A stretch of 64,000 nt of DNA from positions 398,907 to 462,906 of the forward strand of contig NZ_AULB01000007.1 of the NCBI RefSeq assembly GCF_000425065.1, read 5' to 3'. The number at the start of each line of letters is the position of its first letter. Within the stretch, counting starts at the first letter, position 1. The translations under genes were made by a program, and so were the position numbers. Source of the stretch: Actinomadura rifamycini DSM 43936. GTDB lineage: Bacteria > Actinomycetota > Actinomycetes > Streptosporangiales > Streptosporangiaceae. The notes beneath the pieces are model-generated. The model made no database searches and was not told where the DNA came from. It was given only the letters and a program-made list of their open reading frames with translations. This document shows, piece after piece, positions 1 through 7,618 of this stretch.

Positions 1-443
1 GCGCGGCCCCGGTGGTGGTCGTCGTAGACGTCGCCGAGGATCTCCAGCGCGATGGCGCCCGACCCGGCGAACCCGGCGGCGCCGATGCCGTAGAGGACGA
101 GGAACACGGCGAAGTTCGGGGACAGGCCCGCCGCGATGATCCACGCGCCCCAGAAGCCCGAGCAGACCGCCAGGACCGTCCGCCGCGAGTGCCGGCGCGC
201 GAGCAGCGCCCACGGGACGCTCGTGAGGGCGCCGGCGACCTTGGTGACCGCCGTGATCAGGCCGAGCGCCGCCCCGGACAGCCCGAAGGCGTCCCGCATC
301 AGCGGGAACATCACCGTGGTGAGGCTGCTCTCGGTGTTGTCCATTGAGGTGGACGCGGTGAGCAGCGCGAGGTTCCGGCCGCGCGCCGCCCGCCCGCCGC
401 TCCCGCGGGCCGCGGGCGCGGCCGTCTCGGCGGGGGCGCTCAT
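1..443 (-). CDS. MFS transporter, N-terminal part (runs off window)
   Basis: Reading from ATG at 443 gives 147 residues that continue past the window edge. After a short Ala/Gly/Arg-rich cytoplasmic start come hydrophobic segments typical of helices 1-4 of a major facilitator: the stretch around NTESSLTTVMFPLMRDAFG, then a loop RRHSRRTV that fits the conserved basic loop between helices 2 and 3, then FAVFLVLYGIGAAGFAGSG. The ATG overlaps the TGA of the upstream amidohydrolase by four bases (ATGA at 440-443), so the two are probably translationally coupled, and the carrier may import or export the substrate or product of that hydrolase. Substrate is unknown. Confidence 0.85.
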   Translation of the reverse strand, partial: MSAPAETAAPAARGSGGRAARGRNLALLTASTSMDNTESSLTTVMFPLMRDAFGLSGAALGLITAVTKVAGALTSVPWALLARRHSRRTVLAVCSGFWGAWIIAAGLSPNFAVFLVLYGIGAAGFAGSGAIALEILGDVYDDHHRGR

Positions 444-1669
444 CGCGCCGCCCCGTCGAGCGTCCGGACGGCCAGCAGCGCGAGCGCGGCGGCCTGGTCG
501 GCGAGGACGCCGTCGTCGAACACCGCGCGGGGGGAGTGGTTCGGCGCGGGCGGCCCGTCGAGGCCGGGCGGGCCGGCCAGCAGCATCAGCATGGTCCCCG
601 GCACCTCCCGGGTGACGAACGAGAAGTCCTCGGCGCCCATCGTGGGGTGCGGCGCCTCGACGACCCGGGCGTCGCCGAAGGACGCGCGGAGGACGTCCAG
701 CGCCCGGGAGGTCGTGGCCGGGTCGTTGACGACGCTCGGGTACCCGGTGGTGACCTCCGTTGCGGCGGTCGCCCCGTGCGCCTCGGCGATGCGGGCGGCC
801 ACGGCGGGCAGTTCCGCCTCGACCCTGGCCAGCGCCTCGGGGGACATCGTCCGGACGGTCCCGCTGAGGCTCCCGGAACCGGGGATGACGTTGGCGGCGC
901 CCGTCCCGGCGGCGAGGTTCGTCACCGACAGCACGACGGGGTCGAACACGTCGAACCGGCGGGTGACGAACGCCTGGAGGCCCAGCACGATCTCGGCGAG
1001 CACCGGCACCGGGTCGACCGCCTCGTGCGGCCTGGACCCGTGCCCGCCCCGCCCGGACACCTCCACGGCGAAGGTCGTCGAGCTCGCGGTGACCGTCCCC
1101 GGCCTGGTCACGAAGGTGCCGCGCGGACCGGGCCCGACGTGCACGGCGTACGCGGCGACCGGAGGTTCGCCGGTCACCTGGAGCAGCCCCTCGTCCAGCA
1201 TCAGCCGGGCGCCGCCGAACCCTTCCTCGCCGGGCTGGAACATGAACACGACGTCCCCGGCGAGTTCGCCGCGGTGCTCGTGCAGGAGGCGGGCGGCGCC
1301 CACCAGGCCCGCGACGTGCAAGTCGTGCCCGCACGCGTGCATCGCGCCGTTGGACGACCGGAACGGCACGTCGGCGTCCTCTCGCAGGGGCAGGGCGTCC
1401 ATGTCGGCGCGCAGCAGGACGGCCGGGCCGGGACGGGCGCCGCGCAGGACCGCGACCACCGAGGTCAGCGCCGTCCCGGTGCGCACCTCGAGGCCGAGCG
1501 GAGCGAGTGCGTCCAGCACCTTGCGCTGCGTTTCCGGCAGGTGCAGGCCCAGCTCCGGCGCGGCGTGGATCGCCCGCCGCAGGCCCACCAGGCCGGGCAG
1601 CAGGTCCGCCGCTCGAGCGACGAACCTGTCGCCGAGGGCGTCCCCCGGCCCGTTCGCAGCCATCTCCAC
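440..1669 (-). CDS. M20 family metal-dependent amidohydrolase
   Basis: 409 residues, normal length for the M20D aminoacylase/hippurate hydrolase/IAA-amino acid hydrolase group. Visible metal-site motifs in order are RADMDALPL, MHACGHDLH (Cys/His/Asp ligands), PGEEGFGGA (catalytic Glu pair) and MGAEDFSF near the C-terminus; the lid domain lies between the last two. No signal peptide is seen, so it is probably cytoplasmic and cleaves an N-acyl amino acid or similar amide. It is the first gene of a two-gene unit with the downstream MFS carrier, overlapping it by four bases. The short upstream stretch contains AT-richer sequence that could hold the promoter. Exact substrate cannot be told from sequence. 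Confidence 0.9.
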   Translation of the reverse strand: MEMAANGPGDALGDRFVARAADLLPGLVGLRRAIHAAPELGLHLPETQRKVLDALAPLGLEVRTGTALTSVVAVLRGARPGPAVLLRADMDALPLREDADVPFRSSNGAMHACGHDLHVAGLVGAARLLHEHRGELAGDVVFMFQPGEEGFGGARLMLDEGLLQVTGEPPVAAYAVHVGPGPRGTFVTRPGTVTASSTTFAVEVSGRGGHGSRPHEAVDPVPVLAEIVLGLQAFVTRRFDVFDPVVLSVTNLAAGTGAANVIPGSGSLSGTVRTMSPEALARVEAELPAVAARIAEAHGATAATEVTTGYPSVVNDPATTSRALDVLRASFGDARVVEAPHPTMGAEDFSFVTREVPGTMLMLLAGPPGLDGPPAPNHSPRAVFDDGVLADQAAALALLAVRTLDGAAR

Positions 1670-2103
1670 CGCGACCTGCTGTTACCGAACGTTTTGTATG
1701 GTTTTGCTCACTGAGTACGTGATCGTAAGAGCCTACTGATCCACCGTCAATGCCCAGCGCGGACACAACTTCGCAGTTGAGCAGGATGAACAGCCCGCAG
1801 CACACACCCACACCGCCCCCGACGGTAGGCAGATGCACAGTTGCTTCTCAGACAGTAAGTTCAGAAACTGCCTTGCGTCGACTAAGCCGACGCGGCATAC
1901 GAGCTGCGCCCGTTCAGGACGTCCGGGACGTGATGGACGAACACGAGGCGACGTCGACCACCGGGCTCACGATGCCCCGGTACAAGCTCGTCCGTCCGGC
2001 ACTACACGGCGCGGCCGGGGCGATCCGTGGCTGCGGCCCTAACCCCGCCTCACGCAGGAGCCGAACGCCGAGCTGCAAGGCCTAAGGAACGAACCGCGTC
2101 CCA
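1670..2103. other. Intergenic region without a convincing gene
   Basis: This 430-base gap separates two minus-strand genes. Base composition is visibly less GC-rich than its neighbours, and the short open frames in it lack third-position G/C bias and recognisable domains. It should hold the promoter of the amidohydrolase operon just before 1669, where TTTTGTATGG and nearby AT-rich bases stand out. It may also contain decayed sequence: one frame around 1920-2030 (VMDEHEATSTTGL) looks faintly protein-like but has no family I can name. Confidence 0.4.
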
Positions 2104-2724
2104 TCACATCGATTCGGTGCCACTGCGGAGCAGGTCCAGGAGGGCGGCCTCCTGGGCGGGGTCGCGCAGAGGGGCCGGGCCCTTCGTGAGCGGGTGGAGT
2201 GCCCCACGGGCGGCGGCGCGCGGCTCGTGCCACAGCGCGGCATGCAGGGCCTTCGCGAACCAGCCGAGCATGAAAGCGGCGTTCCGCTCGTCGTCGTTCA
2301 TCTTGGAGCAGGCGAAGTCGTTGAGCGATCGTCCCGCCCGACGTGAGCGCGCCAGCCACGAGCGGACGTGCACGCCGAGCTCGGACTCCGGGGACACGGT
2401 GACGCCCTCTCCGCGCTCGGCCGCGGCGACCGCCTCGGCGAGGCCCGGGGTGCCGTCGAGATGGAGGAGGGCCGCCAGCCGCATGGTCTCGCGCGCGGCG
2501 GCCGCGCGCAGCAGATGCGCCGGGGCGGCTTCGAGCGCCGCGCGCATGGCGGGGTCCGTGGGGCCCTGGGACAGGGCGGGCGGAGCCGGGCTGAACCAGG
2601 ATTCGATCTCGGCGGACGGTAGTTCACCGGCGAGATCGCCGCGCCGCGGGACGGCACCGGTGATCAGGTGCGCCAGGTACGTCCAACGTCTTGAGCGCGC
2701 CCGGCCCACCATGGGAACGAACAC
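2104..2724 (-). CDS. Hypothetical protein, 206 aa
   Basis: Not recognised. The frame keeps strong G/C third positions and normal amino-acid composition, with Ala/Leu/Arg-rich segments that should be mainly helical (for example AAPAHLLRAAAARETMRLAALLHLDG) and a more conserved-looking middle, SLNDFACSKMNDDERNAAFMLG. No membrane segment or signal peptide. Start could be ATG 2724 or ATG 2712 (MVGRARS). It lies downstream of, and in the same direction as, the XRE-DUF397 pair, 83 bases after the DUF397 stop, so it may be co-transcribed. Function unknown. Confidence 0.5.
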   Translation of the reverse strand: MFVPMVGRARSRRWTYLAHLITGAVPRRGDLAGELPSAEIESWFSPAPPALSQGPTDPAMRAALEAAPAHLLRAAAARETMRLAALLHLDGTPGLAEAVAAAERGEGVTVSPESELGVHVRSWLARSRRAGRSLNDFACSKMNDDERNAAFMLGWFAKALHAALWHEPRAAARGALHPLTKGPAPLRDPAQEAALLDLLRSGTESM

Positions 2725-2807
2725 CGACCCGGCCGCGTCCGTATCCGGTCACCCGAGCAGCGGGCCGATCCGCCGCCGGACGGACGGCGCGGGGACGGCC
2801 CTCGGGG

Positions 2808-3002
2808 TCAGCGGTCGAAGTCGCCGCGCCGGATGCGGTCCAGCAGGCCGCCGAACTCCCGGCGGGCGAAGCCGAGGCGCGGCCCGTCCGGATCCTTGGA
2901 ATCGCGCACGGCAACGATGTCGTCTTGCAGTGGCGCCAACTCCACGCAGGCGTTGTCACTCATGCCGCCGCTACGTGAACTCTTGCGCCACTCGATCGTC
3001 AT
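2808..3002 (-). CDS. DUF397 domain small protein
   Basis: 64 residues that are one complete DUF397 domain: WRKSSRSGG start, the central NACVELA, then AVRDSKDPDGPRL and a C-terminal helix around FGGLLDRIRRGDF. These tiny proteins are abundant in Streptomyces and relatives and are nearly always next to an XRE/DUF5753 regulator, with which they are thought to work as a pair (whiJ-like or AbaA-like systems). Here its ATG lies 32 bases inside the upstream regulator, indicating coupled translation. The biochemical role of DUF397 is not established. Confidence 0.93.
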   Translation of the reverse strand: MTIEWRKSSRSGGMSDNACVELAPLQDDIVAVRDSKDPDGPRLGFARREFGGLLDRIRRGDFDR

Positions 3003-3807
3003 ACTTCCTCGTTTCCCGTTCGATCAGTTCACGGGACGCGCCCTTGCTCCATGCACACGCCCCAATCTGGTCGAACCATAGCGCCAGGGTACGAACTTCG
3101 TCACCACCTTCAATGAGGCGTCCACCGATCTGAGCACCCACGTATGCGACATCCCGAGTACCGACGGTCTGGACCTGGAACGCGCCATCATGCCCTCGGT
3201 GAGCCCCGACCTCTCGCGGCACGATCCGAATCACGATCCGAGGGTGCTTCGAGAGCTCTATGAGGTGCCACAACTGCTCTCGCATAATCTGAGGACTTCC
3301 CACCAGACACTCGAGTACCTCCTGGTCCAGGAGAACCCAGATGTAGGGAATGACTCTTCGCTTGAGAATCTCTCGCCGGTGCCTACGCGCCTCGGCCTCC
3401 CGTTCCCCCGCTTCCTCCAAGCCCGCACTGGCCAACAGAGCACGGGCGTACCCCTCCGTCTGGATGAGGGCAGGGACCCTTTTTCCGTCGTAGATTTTAA
3501 TAACGGACGCGTTCTCCTCATACTGGATGTACTGCTTGAACCAGTCCGGGTCGTGCCCAGTGCGAGCAAAGAACAGTAGCCGCTGGAAGTGGCCGCCCGT
3601 CTTCCATGCATCGTCCAGCAACTGCATGTGATCATCCTTGGGCCGATCGCGTCCGGCTTCCCAGTTGCATACCGTCCCGCGCGTCACTCGGACGATCTTG
3701 CCGAGCTGTGCCAGCGACAATCCTCGCTGCGTCCGCTGAAACCACAGGTCATACGCCAGCCACGACCAGAGAGAGGACCTCGGGTCGATCGCCTCCCGCG
3801 CACTCAT
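2971..3807 (-). CDS. XRE-family regulator with DUF5753 domain
   Basis: 278 residues from ATG 3807, chosen because a G-rich ribosome site (GGGGGTGGGC) sits just before it; a longer start at 3846 has no such site. The N-terminus carries a helix-turn-helix (RGLSLAQLGKIVRVTRGTVCNWEAGRDRP), followed by the DUF5753 region with its usual pieces: PALIQTEGYARALL, RRHRREILKR, the VLDQ-type EVLECLVGS, and RIVIRIVP. This is the regulator half of the regulator/DUF397 pair and it is divergent from a HATPase gene at 3905, the typical trio in streptomycete-like genomes. Codon use is slightly less GC-rich than in neighbouring metabolic genes, as is common for this mobile-like gene class. Confidence 0.92.
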   Translation of the reverse strand: MSAREAIDPRSSLWSWLAYDLWFQRTQRGLSLAQLGKIVRVTRGTVCNWEAGRDRPKDDHMQLLDDAWKTGGHFQRLLFFARTGHDPDWFKQYIQYEENASVIKIYDGKRVPALIQTEGYARALLASAGLEEAGEREAEARRHRREILKRRVIPYIWVLLDQEVLECLVGSPQIMREQLWHLIELSKHPRIVIRIVPREVGAHRGHDGAFQVQTVGTRDVAYVGAQIGGRLIEGGDEVRTLALWFDQIGACAWSKGASRELIERETRKYDDRVAQEFT

Positions 3808-3904
3808 GCCCACCCCCGATGTATGCGCATTCACTCCATACATCACACGCTAACTCGCCGCCGCCGATTCTGTGGACGGAATCACAGGAGAAGGGACGGC
3901 GGCC

Positions 3905-4318
3905 ATGAGCGGTCAACACTCAGGAATAGAATGTGGCAAATCGGACGAAATGCGGATGACTCTGCTCGCTGTGGAATCGTCCGTCGTGCTCGCTCGCGAA
4001 CTCGTCCGGTACGCGCTCGCGAATTGGACGTTCGAGCGGGCTGCCATCGACGACTCGACGGTCGTGGCGAGCGAGATCGTGACGAACGCGGTGAACGCGG
4101 CGTACGGGCGCGAGATCCGGATTCGTATCGCGGTGCGGGCGGGTGCGGCGCTGTTCGAGTGCTGGGATCCGTCGCCCGAACTCCCGCGAAGCCGGGAGGC
4201 GGGACCGGACGACCTGGACGGGCGGGGTCTCGCGATCGTCGCGGCCTACGCGAAGGACACAGGCATCCGGCCGTCCGCCACCGGGGTCGGGAAGGTCGTG
4301 TGGGCGCTCATGCCGTGA
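3905..4318 (+). CDS. HATPase (anti-sigma/RsbW-like) ATP-binding protein
   Basis: 137 residues from ATG 3905, preceded by GAGAAGGG; an in-frame ATG at 3872 lacks a good site. It contains the GHKL fold only: N-box SEIVTNAV, G1-like WDPSPE, and G2 GRGLAIVAAYA, with no receiver or transmitter region. Such stand-alone ATPases may act as anti-sigma factors or as the third member of XRE-DUF397 modules. It is divergent from the XRE gene, sharing a 97-base promoter region. No partner anti-anti-sigma factor lies nearby, so a developmental or stress role is inferred only from the module type. Confidence 0.88.
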   Translation: MSGQHSGIECGKSDEMRMTLLAVESSVVLARELVRYALANWTFERAAIDDSTVVASEIVTNAVNAAYGREIRIRIAVRAGAALFECWDPSPELPRSREAGPDDLDGRGLAIVAAYAKDTGIRPSATGVGKVVWALMP

Positions 4319-4495
4319 GCCCGTGCCGGACGAACGGGGCGTGGACCGGGTGTCGCGGAAGCGGTCGCCCTCCGCTCGGGCGGTGCTTCCGAGTCGGGAG
4401 GCGGGGGATGCGGGCAGTCGTCCACGACCGGTATGGCTCGGGGCTCGGAGGCGTCGCGCTTCCGCGTGGGAGACGAGGTCCACGGCGACGGGCGC

Positions 4496-5272
4496 TCACG
4501 GGGCGGGCTTGCGCCACACGGACACGTGCTCCTCGCTCTCGTGGGTGAACGGGGCGCGCGTCCACGTGGACCAGCGGCCGACGAGCTCCATGCCCGCGAT
4601 GCGGGCCATCAGGTCGAGTTCGGACGGCCACACGTACCGGAACGGGATCGAGCGGAACTCGCCGCGGCCGTCCTCGACGGTGACGTAGTTCGAGCTCATC
4701 GCCTGCGTGGCGCAGTCGTAGCGGTCGTACGCCCAGCTCGTCGCGCCGACGCGGAAGGGGACGGTCGTCTGGCCGGGCGGGAGGCGGCGGAGGTCGGGGA
4801 CGCCGACCTCGACGACGAAGCACCCGCCGGGCTCCAGGTGGGCCGCGGCGTTGCGGAAGCACTCGACCTGGGCGTCCTGCTCGGTCAGGTTGTTGATCGT
4901 GTTGAAGACGAGGTAGGCGAGCGCGAACGTGCCCGGGACGCGGGTCGCGGCGAAGTCGCCGATCGTCACGCCGATCGCGTCGCCGCCGGGCTTGGCGCGC
5001 AGCCGGGCGACCATGGCGGCGGAGAGGTCGATGCCGTGGACGGGGACGCCGCGGCGGGCGAGCGGCAGGGCGATGCGGCCGGTGCCGATGCCGAGTTCGA
5101 GGGCGCGGCCGCCGCCGGCGAGTTCGGCCAGCAGGTCGACCGCCGGTCCGACGACGTCCGGGGCGAACATCTCCGCCGACGTCTCGTCGTAGGTGGCCGC
5201 GACGCTCTCGCCGAAGTGGTCGTCCATGGTCGGGACGCTAGCCCCGAGCGAGGGCGCCGTCACCTCATTCAT
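4496..5272 (-). CDS. Class I SAM-dependent methyltransferase
   Basis: 258 residues from ATG 5272, which follows a strong GGGAGG site; ATG 5227 is an inner alternative. Rossmann methyltransferase motifs are clear: ALELGIGTGRIALPLA (motif I, SAM binding), VHGIDLSAAM (motif II acidic residue), then ALAYLVFNTINNLT and LEPGGCFVVEVG (motifs IV-V). The methyl acceptor cannot be predicted. It is divergent from an alpha/beta hydrolase with only about 55-70 bases between them, and that gap contains a perfect palindrome at 5297-5312, so the two genes are probably regulated together. Confidence 0.9.
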   Translation of the reverse strand: MNEVTAPSLGASVPTMDDHFGESVAATYDETSAEMFAPDVVGPAVDLLAELAGGGRALELGIGTGRIALPLARRGVPVHGIDLSAAMVARLRAKPGGDAIGVTIGDFAATRVPGTFALAYLVFNTINNLTEQDAQVECFRNAAAHLEPGGCFVVEVGVPDLRRLPPGQTTVPFRVGATSWAYDRYDCATQAMSSNYVTVEDGRGEFRSIPFRYVWPSELDLMARIAGMELVGRWSTWTRAPFTHESEEHVSVWRKPAP

Positions 5273-5296
5273 GACGCAAACCTCCCTATGAGCGTG

Positions 5297-5312
5297 TATA
5301 AGTGACCTTATA
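5297..5312. promoter_or_regulatory. Palindromic operator between divergent methyltransferase and hydrolase
   Basis: TATAAG, four bases TGAC, then CTTATA form a perfect 16-base palindrome, nested inside a second 6-bp inverted repeat CCCTAT (5284-5289) / ATAGGG (5310-5315). It is the only AT-rich stretch in the area and lies between the two divergent starts, where -10 elements would be. A dimeric repressor site is the simplest reading; no regulator gene is adjacent. Confidence 0.55.
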
Positions 5313-5341
5313 GGGAAGCTTGCAGAATGAAGAGGTGTGAT

Positions 5342-6181
5342 GTGAGCACGATCTACAAGTCCCCCGAGGGGGAGCGTGAGCTTCTGCGGATGTACCGGGC
5401 GAACCTGGACGGGTGGCCGGTGCCCGCCGAGCACGTGCGGGTGCCGACGCGGGAGGGCGAGACGTTCGCCGTCGTCTCCGGTCCGGCGGACGCGCCGCCG
5501 GTGGTGCTCCTGCACGGGTCGGGGGCGAACGCGACGATGTGGCTGGACGACGTCGCCGTGTGGGCGCGCGACTTCCGCGTGCACGCCGTCGACCTCGTCG
5601 GGGAGCCGGGGCTGAGCGCGCCGTCGCGTCCGGAGCTCGGGACGGGCGCGCCCGCGCTGTGGCTGGACGACGTGCTGGATGGGCTCGGCCTGGCGGACGC
5701 GGCGTTCGTCGGGGCGTCCCTCGGCGGCTGGTTCGCGCTGGACTACGCCGTCCGGCGCCCGGAGCGGGTGCGGCGGCTGGCGCTGCTGTGCCCGGGCGGG
5801 CTGGGCCGGCAGAAGGTCGGCTGGCTCGCCAAGGCGCTGGTCGTGCGCGCGCTGGGGCGCGGCGGCGTGCGCCGGTCGGCGGCGGAGGTGACGGGCCTGC
5901 CGGACGGGCCCGTCCTGGACGGGCTGGTGCTGACCTTCGAACAGTTCCGGCCCCGGACGGAGCGGCTGCCGGTGTTTCCGGACGGCGCGCTGCGCGGGCT
6001 GCGCATGCCCGTGCTGGTGATCGTCGGCGGGCGCGACGTCATGTTCGACTCGCGCGGGACGGCGCGGCGCGTCCAGGAGAACGTCCCGGACTCGACCGTG
6101 GTGCTGCTGCCGGAGACCGGGCACGCGATCCTCGGGCAGACCGCGGCGGTCGCCGATTTCCTCACCAGTCGTCGAAGGTGA
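5342..6181 (+). CDS. Alpha/beta hydrolase
   Basis: 279 residues from GTG 5342, where AGAGG sits six bases upstream; ATG 5327 would add five residues. Fold motifs: VVLLHGSGANATMWLDD (oxyanion HG), nucleophile elbow GASLGGW (Ser), acid in GGRDVMFD, and histidine in ETGHAILG, so the Ser-Asp-His triad is complete. It is soluble, with no signal peptide. Substrate unknown; ester or lactone hydrolysis is likely by family. The 3' end overlaps the convergent hypothetical gene by 20 bases. Confidence 0.9.
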   Translation: MSTIYKSPEGERELLRMYRANLDGWPVPAEHVRVPTREGETFAVVSGPADAPPVVLLHGSGANATMWLDDVAVWARDFRVHAVDLVGEPGLSAPSRPELGTGAPALWLDDVLDGLGLADAAFVGASLGGWFALDYAVRRPERVRRLALLCPGGLGRQKVGWLAKALVVRALGRGGVRRSAAEVTGLPDGPVLDGLVLTFEQFRPRTERLPVFPDGALRGLRMPVLVIVGGRDVMFDSRGTARRVQENVPDSTVVLLPETGHAILGQTAAVADFLTSRRR

Positions 6182-6617
6182 GGTCCTCGGCCATCTCGTC
6201 CCACGGCATGGGGCGCATCGCGCGGGCGGCGTCCGGGTGGACCATCCGGTCGCCCGCCTGCTGGAACCACACGACGACGAGCCGGGAGGTCCACCAGCCG
6301 TCGCCCGCGCGCGGCGTCGGGGGCCCTTCGAACAGGCCCGTGCAGCGAACGGGGTACAGGTACTCGTAGGCGTGGCCCGTGTGGTCGTCGAACTCGGGGG
6401 CGCTTCGCATCGGCGGGACGACCCACGCCGGGCCGCACCGGTACCGGCGGGCCGCCTGCTCGGCCGCATCCTCGATGATCTGGTCGTTCAGCCGGGGCTC
6501 CGGCGCGCCCTCGATCAGGCCGCCGTACGTGAGGCCCATCTCGATCGCCTTGAGCCGGATGGTGCCCCGATCGATCTCGATCGTGCACAGGTCGCTGGTC
6601 GAGTCCATCCGGGGCAT
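6162..6617 (-). CDS. Hypothetical protein, 151 aa
   Basis: Not recognised. From ATG 6617 (AAGGAA about nine bases upstream; ATG 6608 is possible) it encodes a mixed alpha/beta-looking protein. Features visible are CTIEIDRGTIRLKAIEMGLTYGG, an acidic helix NDQIIEDAAEQAARR, a Trp/Pro-rich GPAWVVPP and a final aromatic/acidic segment MPWDEMAEDLTFDDW. No transmembrane helix. It converges on, and overlaps, the alpha/beta hydrolase by 20 bases. A longer frame to 6776 exists but would run over the promoter region of the next plus-strand gene. Confidence 0.55.
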   Translation of the reverse strand: MPRMDSTSDLCTIEIDRGTIRLKAIEMGLTYGGLIEGAPEPRLNDQIIEDAAEQAARRYRCGPAWVVPPMRSAPEFDDHTGHAYEYLYPVRCTGLFEGPPTPRAGDGWWTSRLVVVWFQQAGDRMVHPDAARAMRPMPWDEMAEDLTFDDW

Positions 6618-6778
6618 TATCCAGTGTTCCTTACGGCACGCAACGTTTCGCCTCGGGTCGGGGCGAAGCAGCAACGAAACGCCAGATGAGCGCAAGGTTC
6701 GCGCATTGGTTCGCGGCGCGCGGCTTCTTAGGCTTTCGATAAGTCGGATTCTCTCTTCGGAAGCCTGTGGAGACACGC

Positions 6779-7618
6779 ATGACCGTCATGCCGGCGATGG
6801 AGCCAGCACCCGCGCGGACCGCGCTGCGGCGGCACTACCTGATGTGCCGCCCGGACCACTTCGCCGTCACGTACGCGATCAACCCGTGGATGGACCCGGC
6901 GGCGGGCGCGGACGCGGGCCGGGCGGTCGCGCAGTGGGAGGCGCTGCGGGACGCGTACCTGGCGCTGGGGCACGAGGTGAGCCTGATCGAGCCGGTGGCG
7001 GGGCTGCCGGACATGGTGTTCGCGGCGAACGGCGCGCTGGTCGTGGGCGGCCGGGTGTACGGGGCGCGGTTCGCGCACGCGGAGCGGCGGGCGGAGGGCC
7101 CCGCGTACGCGGCGTGGCTGCGGGCGAACGGGTTCGCGGTGGTGCGCGAGCCGGAGCACGTGAACGAGGGCGAGGGCGACTTCCTCACGCTCGACCACGT
7201 GATCCTGGCCGGGACGGGCTTCCGGACGGAGATCGCCGCGCACCAGGAGGCGCAGGAGTTCCTCGGGCGTCCGGTGGTGACGCTCCGGCTGGTCGACCCG
7301 CGCTTCTACCACCTGGACACGGCGCTGTTCCCGCTGGGCGGCGACAACGTGGCGTACTTCCCGGGCGCGTTCTCGCCCGGGAGCCGGGCGGTGCTGGAGC
7401 GGCTGTTCCCGGACGCCGTCACGGCGGACGAGCGGGACGCGGCGGTGCTCGGGCTGAACGCCGTCTGCGACGGCCGCAACGTGGTGGTCAACGCCGAGGC
7501 GGAGGGGCTGATCGGGACGCTGCGCGCCCGGGGGTACGAGCCGGTTCCGGTGGACCTGTCGGAGCTGCGCAAGGCGGGCGGCGGCCCGAAGTGCTGCACG
7601 CTGGAGCTGCGCGGCTAG
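6779..7618 (+). CDS. ddaH: Dimethylarginine dimethylaminohydrolase family protein
   Basis: 279 residues from ATG 6779 (GTGGAG six bases upstream; GTG 6767 also possible). It has the amidinotransferase/arginine-deiminase pentein fold landmarks: MCRPDHF at the N-terminus, PDMVFAANGA with the substrate-binding Asp/Asn, EGEGDFL, the active-site histidine in FYHLDTALFPL, and the nucleophilic cysteine in GGGPKCCTLEL at the C-terminus. Length matches bacterial DDAH, which converts N-methylated arginines to citrulline plus methylamines. A related arginine/ornithine pentein activity cannot be excluded. It stands alone, and its TAG stop is shared with the convergent monooxygenase in one CTAG tetranucleotide. 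Confidence 0.85.
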   Translation: MTVMPAMEPAPARTALRRHYLMCRPDHFAVTYAINPWMDPAAGADAGRAVAQWEALRDAYLALGHEVSLIEPVAGLPDMVFAANGALVVGGRVYGARFAHAERRAEGPAYAAWLRANGFAVVREPEHVNEGEGDFLTLDHVILAGTGFRTEIAAHQEAQEFLGRPVVTLRLVDPRFYHLDTALFPLGGDNVAYFPGAFSPGSRAVLERLFPDAVTADERDAAVLGLNAVCDGRNVVVNAEAEGLIGTLRARGYEPVPVDLSELRKAGGGPKCCTLELRG

